This document shows positions 36,903-46,254 of a DNA stretch of 64,000 nt, piece after piece. The position numbers and the translations under genes were made by a program. Location: positions 105,129,222 through 105,193,221 of the forward strand of contig NC_059075.1 in the NCBI RefSeq assembly GCF_020497125.1, in the 5' to 3' direction. The notes below the pieces were generated by a model. It saw only the letters and a list, made by a program, of their open reading frames with translations. It searched no databases and had not been told where the DNA came from. Numbering within the stretch: the stretch's first letter is position 1; the number at the start of each line of letters is the position of its first letter. The stretch is from Mauremys mutica. Taxonomy: Eukaryota > Chordata > Testudines > Geoemydidae.

Positions 36903-38468
36903 ATATCTTAACTATCTCAGGTACTTAGTGCCTTGCAATCTTTAATGTATCTATTGTCACACCAATCCTAAGAGGTAGGCCAGTGTTATTATCCCCATTT
37001 TACAGATGGGGAACTCAGGGACAGAGAGAACAAGTCACAAAGGAAGTCTATGGTGAAGCAGGGAATTTACTCCCGGGGGAATTCTGCGCCACTACGCATG
37101 TGCAGAATTCATATCCCCTGCAGATTTCTTTGCTTCCCCACAGAAAAATGACTGTGACAGGGAAGCAAAGGAAAGCTGCAAGAGCAGTCATGCAGCACTC
37201 CCTAGCTGCGCAAGTACATTGTTTCAGGCACCTGGAGCAGCCGGCAGAGAGGTAAATCACCACAGCGCTGTGGACACTCCAGCCAGTGGCTCCTATCCTG
37301 AGCCAGGATCAGTTGCTAGTCGTGGCTGCGCTGAAGGCAGAAGAGGACGGGACTTCCCCTTTCCCTGCAAAGAGTGGCTGGGGCTGTGTCAGACTCACTC
37401 CCAGAAACCTCTCCCAGTGGCAGGAAGCTCAGCATCCTCCCCTGCTTCCTGTCCCCATCACTCCTCAGCTGCAGGAGGAGGGGTCATTGTAGAGCGAGCT
37501 GCTCCCCCATCTGCCCAACTCCCGTGCATCTGGGCCTCCGAGACACCCCTGCCAAGCCTCACCCTGTATGCCCAGAACCCCCCCTAGCCTTCCATACCCG
37601 AATCCCACCCTATTGAACTTCAACCCCTGCATCTGGAGCCCCCTGCATCCAGACACCCTGCCTCTGGACCCCCACCCCTGCACCCAGACCACCCCCTAAT
37701 GAGCTCCCTGCACTCAAACACCCAACCTGACAAGCCCCACCCCCCTGCACCACCATGAGCCCCCACATCCAGACCCCCACACCACTAACCCCCAATTAGC
37801 TGCACCCAGACCCCCACCCCACCAAACCCCACTCTCCCAGCACCCAGACACCCCTGCTGAGACCCCCACTCCCAGACCCCTACACTGAGCCCCAACCACT
37901 TTCACCTGGAAGCCCCTGCAGAGTCCCATTGCCCCTGCACCTGGAACACACACACCCCCAACGAGCCTCTGTGCATCCAGATCCTCCCCACACCTAGACC
38001 CCCCCACTGAGCTACCTGCCCCCAGATTGTCCCACACAGAATCTTCTCACCCCACACCTGGATCCCCCCCACACTGAGCCCCTCCATGCTTGGATCCTGC
38101 CTGGTTAAGCCTTCCTGCCCCACACTTAATGTGCCTGGCTCAGAGGGGCAGGGCTCCAGGGTGTTTTTCTGGGGCAAACCCAGGCCCTGTGCTGTGTCAG
38201 GGTCAGGTGCTGCCTCACCAGTGAGTCCGTGTCCCTGGGGTGGAGGGTGGGAAGGCTTCAGGGTGATCTCCCAGCTTCGTGCAACCAGTGGCTTGTGCTC
38301 CCCACTGCCATGCTGGAGCCTCTGCATTTATTTATTGACAAATAAAACTTGCAGAGTGCAGATTTTTAAAATATTGTGTGCAGAATTTTTAGGCACAGAA
38401 TGCCCTCATGAGTAGGAATTGAACCCAAGTATTCTAAATCCCAGACAAGCACCCTATTTACTGCAACT
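36903..38468 (-). repeat. tRNA/MIR-like SINE, antisense, split by a DNA transposon
   Basis: The left part (36903-37068) contains the inverse SINE body CCCCATTTTACAGATGGGGA and ACAGAGAGAACAAGTCACAA. The right part (38414-38468) is the inverted tRNA-like head, including the B-box inverse AATTGAACCCAAG. The two halves rejoin when 37069-38413 is removed. Confidence 0.8.
37069..38413. mobile_element. hAT-like element, 1345 bp, with C-rich core
   Basis: Ends ACTCCCGGGGGAATTCTGCG and the inverse of ACTCATGAGGGCATTCTGTG. Flanks GGGAATTT (37061-37068) and AGGAATTG (38414-38421) match at 6 of 8, consistent with an 8-bp duplication inside a SINE. The core from about 37500 to 38110 is a diverged minisatellite of CCCCAC/CCAGACCCC units, strongly C-rich on +. 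No transposase frame; the long minus frames are Gly/Val-rich artefacts of the repeat. A shorter relative is at 50990-51177. Confidence 0.75.
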
Positions 38469-38613
38469 TCCTTCTTCCCTCTGTCTGGTGTGATGCTCAC
38501 ACTGCAATTTGCACTTTAAATTAAGATGTAAATCTTATCGGTAGACTGCAGACTCCTCCTGATTGAGATCTCTACACATTACCCATAATACATATAAAAG
38601 TTAATAGTAATAA

Positions 38614-39650
38614 TGTTGTGCATGGTCTAGTGGTTAGAGCAAAGGACTTTGAGCTAGGACTCAGTTTTTATTCCTGGTTCTGCCACTACTTGCTATCATA
38701 AACATAAAGAAAAGGGTAGCATAAAATCCCCCCTTGCAGCTGTACTGAATTGCTTTACCTGTAAGGGGTTAAGAAGCTCAAATAACCTGGTTGGCACCTG
38801 ACCAGAAGGACCAATAAGGAAAGAAGATACTTTCAAATCTGCAGGGGGGGGGGGGAGGTTCTTGTTTGTGCTCTCTTTGTTTGTTCCCTCTCCCGACAGA
38901 GAGAGAGAGACCAGGCAGGTAAAACATCTCCTGAAATGATCCATCTAAGATTACAAACATTTTAAGCAAGGCAAGGAAATGAGTTAGATTATCTTTTGTT
39001 TTAGCTTGTGAATTTTCCTTGTGATAAAAGGTAGTTTTATTCCCTTTTTGTAACTGTGAAGTTGAGTCCAGAGGGGAATCCTCTGTGTTTTAAATCTTTT
39101 TATTACCCTGTAAAGTTACTTTTCATCCTGATTTTGCAGGTTTGATTCTTTTACCCTTTCTTTAAATAAAGTTCTTCCTTTAAGAACCTGATTGATTTTC
39201 AGCGTCCTAGAGACAAAGGGTCTGGTCGGTATTCACAAGCCTCCCCAGGAAAGGAGGCAAAGGGGATCAGGGGAATATTTTAGGGGAATGGGGACTCCAA
39301 GTGACCTTTTTCCTGAATTTTTTTGTAAATCACTTGGTGGTGGCAGCAACACCGTCCAAGGACAAGGAAAGGAATTGTACCTTGGGGAAGTTTTAACCCA
39401 AGCTGGTAAAATATAAGCTTAGGGGGTCTTTCATGTGGGTCCCCATATCTGTACCCCAGAGTTCAGAGTGGGGAGTGAACCCTGACACTTGCTGTGTGGT
39501 CTTACACAAGTCACTTTACTTTTTTGCCTCAGTCTACCCATGAAATGAGGGTAATGATAGATATCACCTCACTGGGGTGTCGCGAGGCTTCATGGAGGCG
39601 TGTGACATGCTTTGAAATCCTGAGATGAAAAGCACTCTATAATAATATGT
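38614..39650 (+). repeat. tRNA-derived SINE split by a solo LTR
   Basis: Head at 38614-38693 (GGTCTAGTGGTTAGAGCAAA, then a Pol III B-box-like segment and TTCTGCCACTACTTGC). The body and tail resume at 39488 (TGTGTGGTCTTACACAAGTC, GCCTCAGTCTACCCATGAAA, GAGATGAAAAGCACTCTATA). The split falls at CTTGC, which is duplicated. Confidence 0.88.
38694..39487 (+). mobile_element. Solo LTR, TGTCATAAAC family, 794 bp, plus
   Basis: Begins TATCATAAACATAAAG (first dinucleotide TA for the family's TG) and ends ACCCTGACA. A perfect 5-bp duplication CTTGC at 38689-38693 and 39488-39492. AATAAA at 39165-39170. A G-run of about 12 at 38844-38855. Same family as 24875-25702, opposite orientation. No internal retroviral sequence. 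Confidence 0.92.
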
Positions 39651-39655
39651 TGCAT

Positions 39656-41606
39656 TGTATTGTAGCACCCAGAAGCTATTGGACAAATAGCTAGTTTCAT
39701 ATTTTCCAAAGCCTTTACACTACCTGCAATTACAGAAAGGTATAATTTGGTGCTTAACTAGATTATTTGTACAATATTTTCCCATGGACGTTGTGACAAA
39801 TGCCATGCTTTGGTAGCCTGGAATATTCAGAAACTACTGTACTGAGATACAACAGATGCTATGGACACATGGGATATTCAAAGACTATCATATCAACTTT
39901 ATAAATGTATGTATTTTTGTGGGCTGGCTAGTGATTGCACTCCTGGCTAAATGAGGAAATTAAAACATTTTCTATAGGACCCAAAGTCACTTGCAGGGGG
40001 TGGGAAGAGAGAATGCAAATTCTCAGTGTCAGTTTCACTCCCCAGAGGCAATAATATATACTAGTTTGATCTGGTAAAAAATGTTAAACTGTATGAAGAA
40101 ACAGCTTCACTCATACACGATTCAAGAACTGACATAAAACTCTGACCGAGAGACACAGACCCTGTGAAAAGGGCCTTTATCGGGGTCTCCATGAAGAAGA
40201 CTGGTGACTGTCTGGTAAGACAAGACCTGCATATAAGCTTTTTATTGTTTTTAAGGTATGATTCATTGGTAATGCTTTTGTTCTGCATAGTACTTTGTTT
40301 TATAAAAGCAGGCAGTCACTGGTTAACTGTATCATTGCCCCTGAGAAAATAGGACTGCAGGTACTGAACTAAAGTCAGAGCTGCTGAGGTAATCACAGTG
40401 AATCACAGGAGTCTGCAGTCTAACTCCCTGGTCCTTAGGGAGTGGATAGCAGGATCCCACCCTAAGAAACATGATAGCTAGAGGATAGAGCCCTAAGTGT
40501 AGTCACCCAAGAAGATCATGAAGGGGTGCAGTTACTTTGGGGACTGTGACAGTCATCACTAGAAAAACTCTCATTATTCTAAAATGGTAATGCTACTGAA
40601 GATATTGGCTATTACCAAGATTTTCATGTTTAACAATAGCTCCAGCTTTTGTTCTACAAGACCTAATAATTTCCAGGAATTTCAAGATTCGCACTGTTTG
40701 ATTTAGTACAGAAGGCTAGTTTTCCGCCTAATCTTTCTATTTCAGTGGCTGCAGCACCAACGTACTCCTTAAACAGTGTCAAATTTTCCAAGCTCTTTCT
40801 TTGTTAACAGTTTAACTCTGACTCCTGTAAGTTTGACTGTTCAGTTTCATCAAAAATAAGTCTACTACTCTTTTCAAAAGTCCTCGTTGACGGTATTGAC
40901 ATCCAACCTCTGAGAAATTCTCTATCATTTAGGGCCTGATCTAAAGCCCACTAAAGTCAATGGGAGTCTTTCCAATGATGTCAAGGGACTATGAATCATG
41001 TGCTTAGAGATCTTCAATTACATTCAAATGACAGTCTACTTGTCATACTGTGCAACTTCATTTTTTCCAGTTATACTAATGTATCTGTCCCTTCTGGATT
41101 CAGCTACACCATTAAAGGAAGGTTGTTTCTTATTTCAAAACTAAAAACACTACTGCCTTAAGAGTGAAACTCAATATGAGCAACACAGTGTTAAATGCGG
41201 GAAGGTCACAGGTTAAACTGTAGCATATTCAGATTTCTTCAGAAGAAAGCAACACTGAAAACAGTAAGGCTAATACCTAATCTGTTACACCGTATTACAG
41301 GGGCAACTACTTCCTCTTCAAATTTGACATCTAAAGAAGATACTAAATCTAAAGCAATCTTTTTGCTAATGAAAACTCCAATCCCTCACTCACTGCTTCT
41401 ACCAAGAACAAACTTGTTTCAGAACACAATGATTATTTAAGAATTACAAATAATTGAATCAAATTAAATTTGGAGTACTTGAGTGGGAGGGAAGGGCTGG
41501 TTTTGCTTCATTTTGAAGAAAGTTTTTTCAGGAGATGATTCTGAGCATCTTGACTTGTGCAAAGAGGGGAAATTCTAAAGCTGAGAAAAGGACATTTTTC
41601 CCTTAC
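39656..41606. other. Intronic stretch flanking the exon, downstream side
   Basis: A short old repeat at about 40933-40985 (GGGCCTGATCTAAAGCCCAC...) recurs near 30508. Nothing else recognised. Confidence 0.45.
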
Positions 41607-41773
41607 CTGAGATGCTCCAGAGAGGCAAGGCACTGAAACTGGCACATTAGACAACTGCTCCAAATGCTGCTCAGATGATCTCTGCACCTGCTGTCTTTGT
41701 CCATCGTGAACCACTGCACTCCTTCCGAGTTGCCCATAGTCTGCTCTACCCCACGTGAAGACCTTGCCAGTTT
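41607..41773 (-). CDS. SERGEF: Internal coding exon of SERGEF (RCC1-repeat protein)
   Basis: The only host coding exon I can support. Read on the minus strand it encodes about 55 residues beginning TGKVFTWGRADYGQLGR, a classic RCC1 propeller repeat, followed by a Gln/Ser-rich loop (roughly residues 25-45) and ending PCLSGASQ. The acceptor (TTTGTATTTAG) lies just upstream and the donor is CAG|GTAAGG at 41606-41605. The exon is 167 bp; it enters with one base of a Glu codon supplied upstream (phase 1) and ends on a codon boundary. From what I know of SERGEF (DelGEF), its late repeats contain a nearly identical TGKxFTWGRADYGQLGR block followed by a variable loop and a Leu-Thr/Ser-Gly-Ala motif, so the assignment is strong. 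The family is RCC1-like; the human protein is described as a cytosolic/nuclear factor linked to secretion and Sec5 binding. The loop is poorly conserved. Another RCC1-family gene is the only alternative, and less likely. Confidence 0.88.
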
Positions 41774-42364
41774 CTAAATACAAACACACCGTTATTGGTT
41801 ATTTCTCCATTACAGCCAGACAGTGTTTGGAACGCTAATTTCAAAACTAGAACAACCGACTCTATGTACTGTTTACTGCACCCTGCCTAAAAGCTCAGAG
41901 AACACAATAGTGAAAAAGTGAGGAATCTACTTACTCTTTGGAGCATGAGGAGAGAAAAAGGTATTAAAATGTATCTGAGAAACTCATTGCAATTACCCAA
42001 ATTTCAATATTTAGTTTTCAAACAGAAATGCCATGTCTGATGAGGCATGGATTGTACATGGAATTGTCTCAGTAAATCTGCATCCTCTAGATGCACTGTA
42101 TAGAATTTTTATACGTATTTGTTTTACAAAAGAAACCTTTTTGTTTTGTTTTAAGAGATACACACATAAAATAGCTTACATTAAATTCCAAGAGATTTTC
42201 TTTCCATCCCAATATTTGGCACAGAGACATCCTGTGTCCTTGTATTTAGCATAAGGTTTATGTCTCCTTCAGAGAAGAAACCTTCTGCCACAAGCTTCTG
42301 TTAGCTGCAGAATAATGGTTTCTTCTGCATGGTGACTGATGATGGGGGAATAGTGCCACAAGAT

Positions 42365-42480
42365 GCCCTGGGTGTCCCTAGCCTCTGATTGCCTGAAGCT
42401 GAGAGTGGACAACAGGGGATGGATCACCCAATGATTGGCCAATGCCAGGTGCTTCAGAGGGAATGAACAGAACAGGCATT
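42365..42480. repeat. Rearranged CR1 3' UTR with head-to-head halves
   Basis: 42365-42428 reads as CR1 3' UTR on + (GGTGTCCCTAGCCTCTGATT, ACAGGGGATGGATCACCC). 42433-42480 continues the same region but inverted (GGCCAATGCCAGGTGCTTCA, GAGGGAATGAACAGAACAGG). Expected order is inferred from my memory of turtle CR1 tails. Confidence 0.6.
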
Positions 42481-42639
42481 GCTGGAAGACAAGATTCTGG
42501 GCTAGCAGGACCAGTGTGCCTTTAAGTGAAGTGTCTGGGGAAAATCTCAGCTCTGTGAGCAAAAGCTGTTACATATCTTTCCCACATCAAGGGGAAGGTG
42601 AACTTTATTAATGACCTAACAGTACAGATCCCTGTGCGG

Positions 42640-42935
42640 TGCGCGACAGTATAATTTGGGGTTTATACTCCAGCAAGGGTGCAAGTTGGAGGAGCTGGGA
42701 AATTGGCTGTTCCCTCCTGCCTGTCTTTGAATAGCTTAGGTAAAGCACTCAGGTAGCGCAGTGTGCGTGTGTGCTGCCACCAGCTATCACGTTGGGTGAT
42801 AACAGGGCATGGAGAGGCTGGCTGGAATCATCAACAAAGCAGTGTTAGTTAGACCAGCAAAGCTGGCAGATTAAGAGGCACAGCAGTTCCCACAGCTCCC
42901 AGACTGCACCCCGGGGGTGACAACCCATCACAGTG
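42640..42935 (+). repeat. LTR-retroelement-like fragment
   Basis: GACAGTATAATTTGGGGTTT, GTGCTGCCACCAGCTATCAC, AGGCTGGCTGGAATCATCA and a CCATCACA end resemble a recurrent turtle LTR/ERV segment I recall, but no duplication, polyA signal or left end is visible. Tentative. Confidence 0.35.
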
Positions 42936-43177
42936 GGTTTATAGTAAGCATGCTTGTCATGATTGAAACCTGTATGCCTTTTCCTAAATAGGCTGAAGGA
43001 TGCAAGAAAGTTAAGAGCAAGTCCAGATCATATTCGATCATTTTAGAAATAATGTAAAGGCTGTTGGTAAGACAAAGAGAATCCCTACTGTACGGCTGCT
43101 TTGATACATACCTGAAACATTTTTAGCAACTATATTTTTAAACATATGGTATATCCTAATAAACAATCTGATACTGA

Positions 43178-43448
43178 GGGCTAGTCTACACTAGAAAAGT
43201 TTTGCTGGTCTAGCTATACCAGGAGATCTATATGGGCAAACCCTCCCAGTGAAGACACAGGTTATACCGGCTTTTGCAGGTACAGCTCATACCTGTTCCC
43301 CCAAACAAAATCAGCTACACCAGCAAAAGCACTTTTTTTTACAACTGTGTCTACAATAGGGCTTTTGCCAATATAAAAATGTCATTAAAAAAAAATCACA
43401 TCCCAAACCATTATTATACTGGTAAAAACTTTAAGTATAGACCTGGAC
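43178..43448. mobile_element. MITE with GTCTACACT-type ends
   Basis: Left end GGGCTAGTCTACACTAG, right end inverse of CCAGGTCTATACTTAAAG; TGA and TTA lie outside. Inside are CTAGCTATACCAGG and ATTATACTGGTAAAA, inverted with respect to each other. About 270 bp, no coding. Shares the terminal core of the Harbinger-type elements. Confidence 0.6.
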
Positions 43449-43548
43449 TTAGGCTCTGATCCTACAATTGACAGTACACAAGTGGACTACTGTCCCCCCG
43501 CGCAGAGTCCCATTCACTGTAATGGGGCTAAGCAAGTGCAGAGCCTTT

Positions 43549-44545
43549 CACCCACATGCTCTCACCTTATCCAACACCTCCCTTTTGCTGATGACGCAGC
43601 AGTGACAACCCACACAGAAGCTCATCTCCAAAACCTTATAGTCAGTTTTCCCAAAGCCTGCCAAGACTTTGGGCTTACCATAAGCTAAAAAAGATTAACA
43701 TAATGTTGAGGAAGCACCTTCCATCAAGATCAACAACTATGAACTTGAAGTGGTGAACACAGTCAACCTTTCACTTGAAATGGAATTCAACATCCGCACT
43801 GGAAAAGCCACCACAACAACGTCTAGAATAAGCAAGAGGAGATGGCAAAACAACTAACTGACAGAACTCACAAAGATCTGTGTGTATTGTGGGTGTGTTA
43901 TCAGCACACTTTTGTATGGGAGCGAGACATGGACCTGATACTCTCATCAGGAAAAGAGGCTCAACAGCTTCCATATGTGTTGCCTTCGTTGAATCTTTGG
44001 CTTCTCCTGGAGGGACAGAGTCACCAACACTGAAGTGCTCGAGCAGCCCAGCATACCCAGCATGCAAACACTTCTCAAACAGAGATGCCTCCGCTGGGTT
44101 GGGCATGTGTGCCAAATGAATGATGGGGTGCATCCCAAAGGACATCCTCTACAGTGAATTGGCATCTGGGAAAAGACCCAAAAGACACCCAAAATTGCAT
44201 TTCAAGGATGTGTGCAAGTGAGACCTCAAAGAAATGGACACGGATGTGGACAACTGGGAAGATCACACTCAAGACCACAGCCTTTGGAGACAAGAGCTTA
44301 ACAAAGGTCTCCAGAGTTACGAGAGGAAGCCACCCAGCTTAGCAGAGGAGAAACGAGCTTGCAGAAGGCAGCGCCCAAAGGGTCAAAACACCATCTTTAA
44401 ATGTGATGGATGCGGCAGAGATTCTCTCTCTCAAGTGGGGCTCTTCAGCCAGAGCTGCCATAAAACCAACTGAGTAAATTATTTACTTCTCAGGGGCACA
44501 TACTCATGGTCTCTCAAGACTGAAGGATGCCTACTACTTATCTTT
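43549..44545 (+). pseudogene. Non-CR1 LINE, reverse-transcriptase C-terminal half
   Basis: 5'-truncated just before the catalytic box: LPFADDAAVTTHTEAHLQNL at about 43574-43633 is a reverse-transcriptase FADD motif. After several frame changes come YGSETWT-like, RLNSFHMCCLRRIFGFSWRD and RCLRWVGHVCQMNDG (about 44084-44130), typical of the thumb/connection of endonuclease-reverse transcriptases. The end encodes CDGCGRDSLSQVGLFSQSCH (about 44410-44462), a degraded CxxC...H zinc-finger tail. This architecture differs from the window's CR1 copies. I do not assign a clade. Stops and at least three frameshifts. Confidence 0.8.
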
Positions 44546-45990
44546 TATGGGAATGAATTCCATAATCCTGCTTCAGAGCCTAAGAACATTCTGTCTCCCA
44601 TAGTCACAACTCCTCCATTGGTTTACAATTTTACTGCAGAACGTTGCTACCATGTGAACTGCATTAAATATTATATACAGTATGTTCTCTATAGAATATT
44701 GATCAACATTTCATAGCAACAAAAAAAATTCAACCTGAGGCTGACACAAAGCATGGAAAATTCCAGCCCGAGAAGTTAAAGTCTGTCAAAGTTATAAGCA
44801 TTGGGTTATGATAGAAAGTGTTAGGCACTCTTAACAAGAGGCATTGCTATTCTGTCACCTATAACAGAGGGTATTTAATAATGGCCTAAAAATATATATT
44901 ATATTAGTCACATAGAATAAGAGGCTGAGGGATGAATTACTTAAGAATTAAAGGTGACATAACAAGGAATATTGATCTAAAATTAGAAAAGGACAATTTT
45001 TAATTACAAGTTAAGAAAACACTTCTAGCACAGTGAGTCAATTAGACAATGGAGTACATTTAACAAGGTGGGTTGCTAAGGCATCAGAATTTGATGTTCA
45101 AGAACAGACAAGATAAAAAGACTTAGCACATAGAAGACAATCCTGAAATTTGTCGGACAGGACGCAGAACACCATGCTGGAAGTCCTTTCCACCTATATC
45201 AAAACACTGACAGTGTTTAGTAAGAGCTTGATCCTTCAAGGTGCTCAGCACTCTGACCCTAATCCATGAAAGCACTTAAGATCATGCTTAACTATGAACA
45301 TGTGAGTAGTTCCACTGACATCAGTAGAATTATATATGTGCTTAAAGTTAAGCACATGCTGCATTGGATCAGGACAGACTGCTCATCAGCGTGCAGGGAC
45401 TGGATCCCAAGTCAGAAACAATGGGCTTAATTGTGTAACTTTAGGGTGTCATGTTTTAAGTGAAACTAATATCCAAACCAATAGACCAGATAACTTGTTT
45501 TTTTACCATTTTCATGTATGTTTTTATCTGGTCCATGTTGAAATTAATATTATATTATTCATGGTGTTTTATGTATCAGTAGAAATCTGCCTTCCTTTAT
45601 CTCAGTCACATGGAATTAGTTGATTTTCTCCTATTCTTAAAGCTGATAGCCCCCAATACAACAGTTCATAATCAGAAAATCCCTTAAATCCTTTGCTGAA
45701 CAGGGATTGACTTAAACATGTGTTTAAATGCTTGCTGAATTGGCACCTCACTTTTTAATCTGCAGTTCAACCTCATGAAAGCGCCTCTAGATTTACTTTA
45801 TATCCTCCTTCAAATAAACTGCCACCATGAAGGAAAATGGAAATCCAACTCCCAAAGTCTGTGGCGTTGAGCATGTCTAATGATATTGCTTATAATACTT
45901 CTACATTTCTGTCTGACATTGTACATTTCACTATGCTTACTTATGATGCTGTCAGGAATGTAAAGTACGTTATTTTTCTTTCTTAGCCAT
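44546..45990. other. Intronic stretch with an old repeat
   Basis: 45225-45375 (GAGCTTGATCCTTCAAGGTG ... GCATTGGATCAGGACAG) is a degenerate foldback of a common old family. The rest shows nothing recognised. Confidence 0.45.
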
Positions 45991-46008
45991 TTCCTAATCA
46001 ATCTATTT

Positions 46009-46074
46009 AGCCATATGGACTGTTCCAGTACAATCATAAATAGTCATAGTTGTACCGGAACAGTCCATATGGCT
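46009..46074. repeat. Strong 25-bp-arm hairpin
   Basis: The left arm 46009-46033 begins AGCCATATGGACTGTTCCAG; the right arm 46050-46074 is its inverse with one mismatch (CCAGTAC versus CCGGTAC). The 16-nt spacer is TCATAAATAGTCATAG. Pairing continues weakly beyond the arms. Could be a young foldback remnant or a hairpin RNA precursor; nothing in the sequence decides. Confidence 0.8.
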
Positions 46075-46254
46075 GAAGAGATTTTGGTCTTGTACATTTG
46101 ACATTGAAACTGACCCATTTTTAAAGAACAGATAAGAATTTTAGTAAATGTTGATTTGTTTCTTCCACATTACTTCAGATTTATTTTTGTCTGAAGTTAT
46201 AGTTGTCACTATTTTAAAACTGCATCATGATTACATTATGGTCACCTATCTTGA

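Larger units (their letters stand above)
1..41606 (-). other. SERGEF: Probable SERGEF intron downstream of the exon
   Basis: Begins at the GTAAGG donor at 41606 and runs with gene direction toward coordinate 1. The following exon, expected to encode a segment near VSCGSEHNLAI by family knowledge, was not found by eye. Intronic status for the whole interval is therefore inferred from the absence of any other host coding exon. It is filled with transposon remains, listed separately. Confidence 0.6.

Noticed and set aside
37465..38415. Glycine/valine-rich minus frames and a 141-codon minus frame
   Set aside because: Translations of the C-rich minisatellite core of a DNA transposon; no coding signal apart from composition.
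45810..46037. 75-codon minus frame overlapping the hairpin
   Set aside because: No recognisable domain, no splice context, and the N-terminus falls in the hairpin arm.
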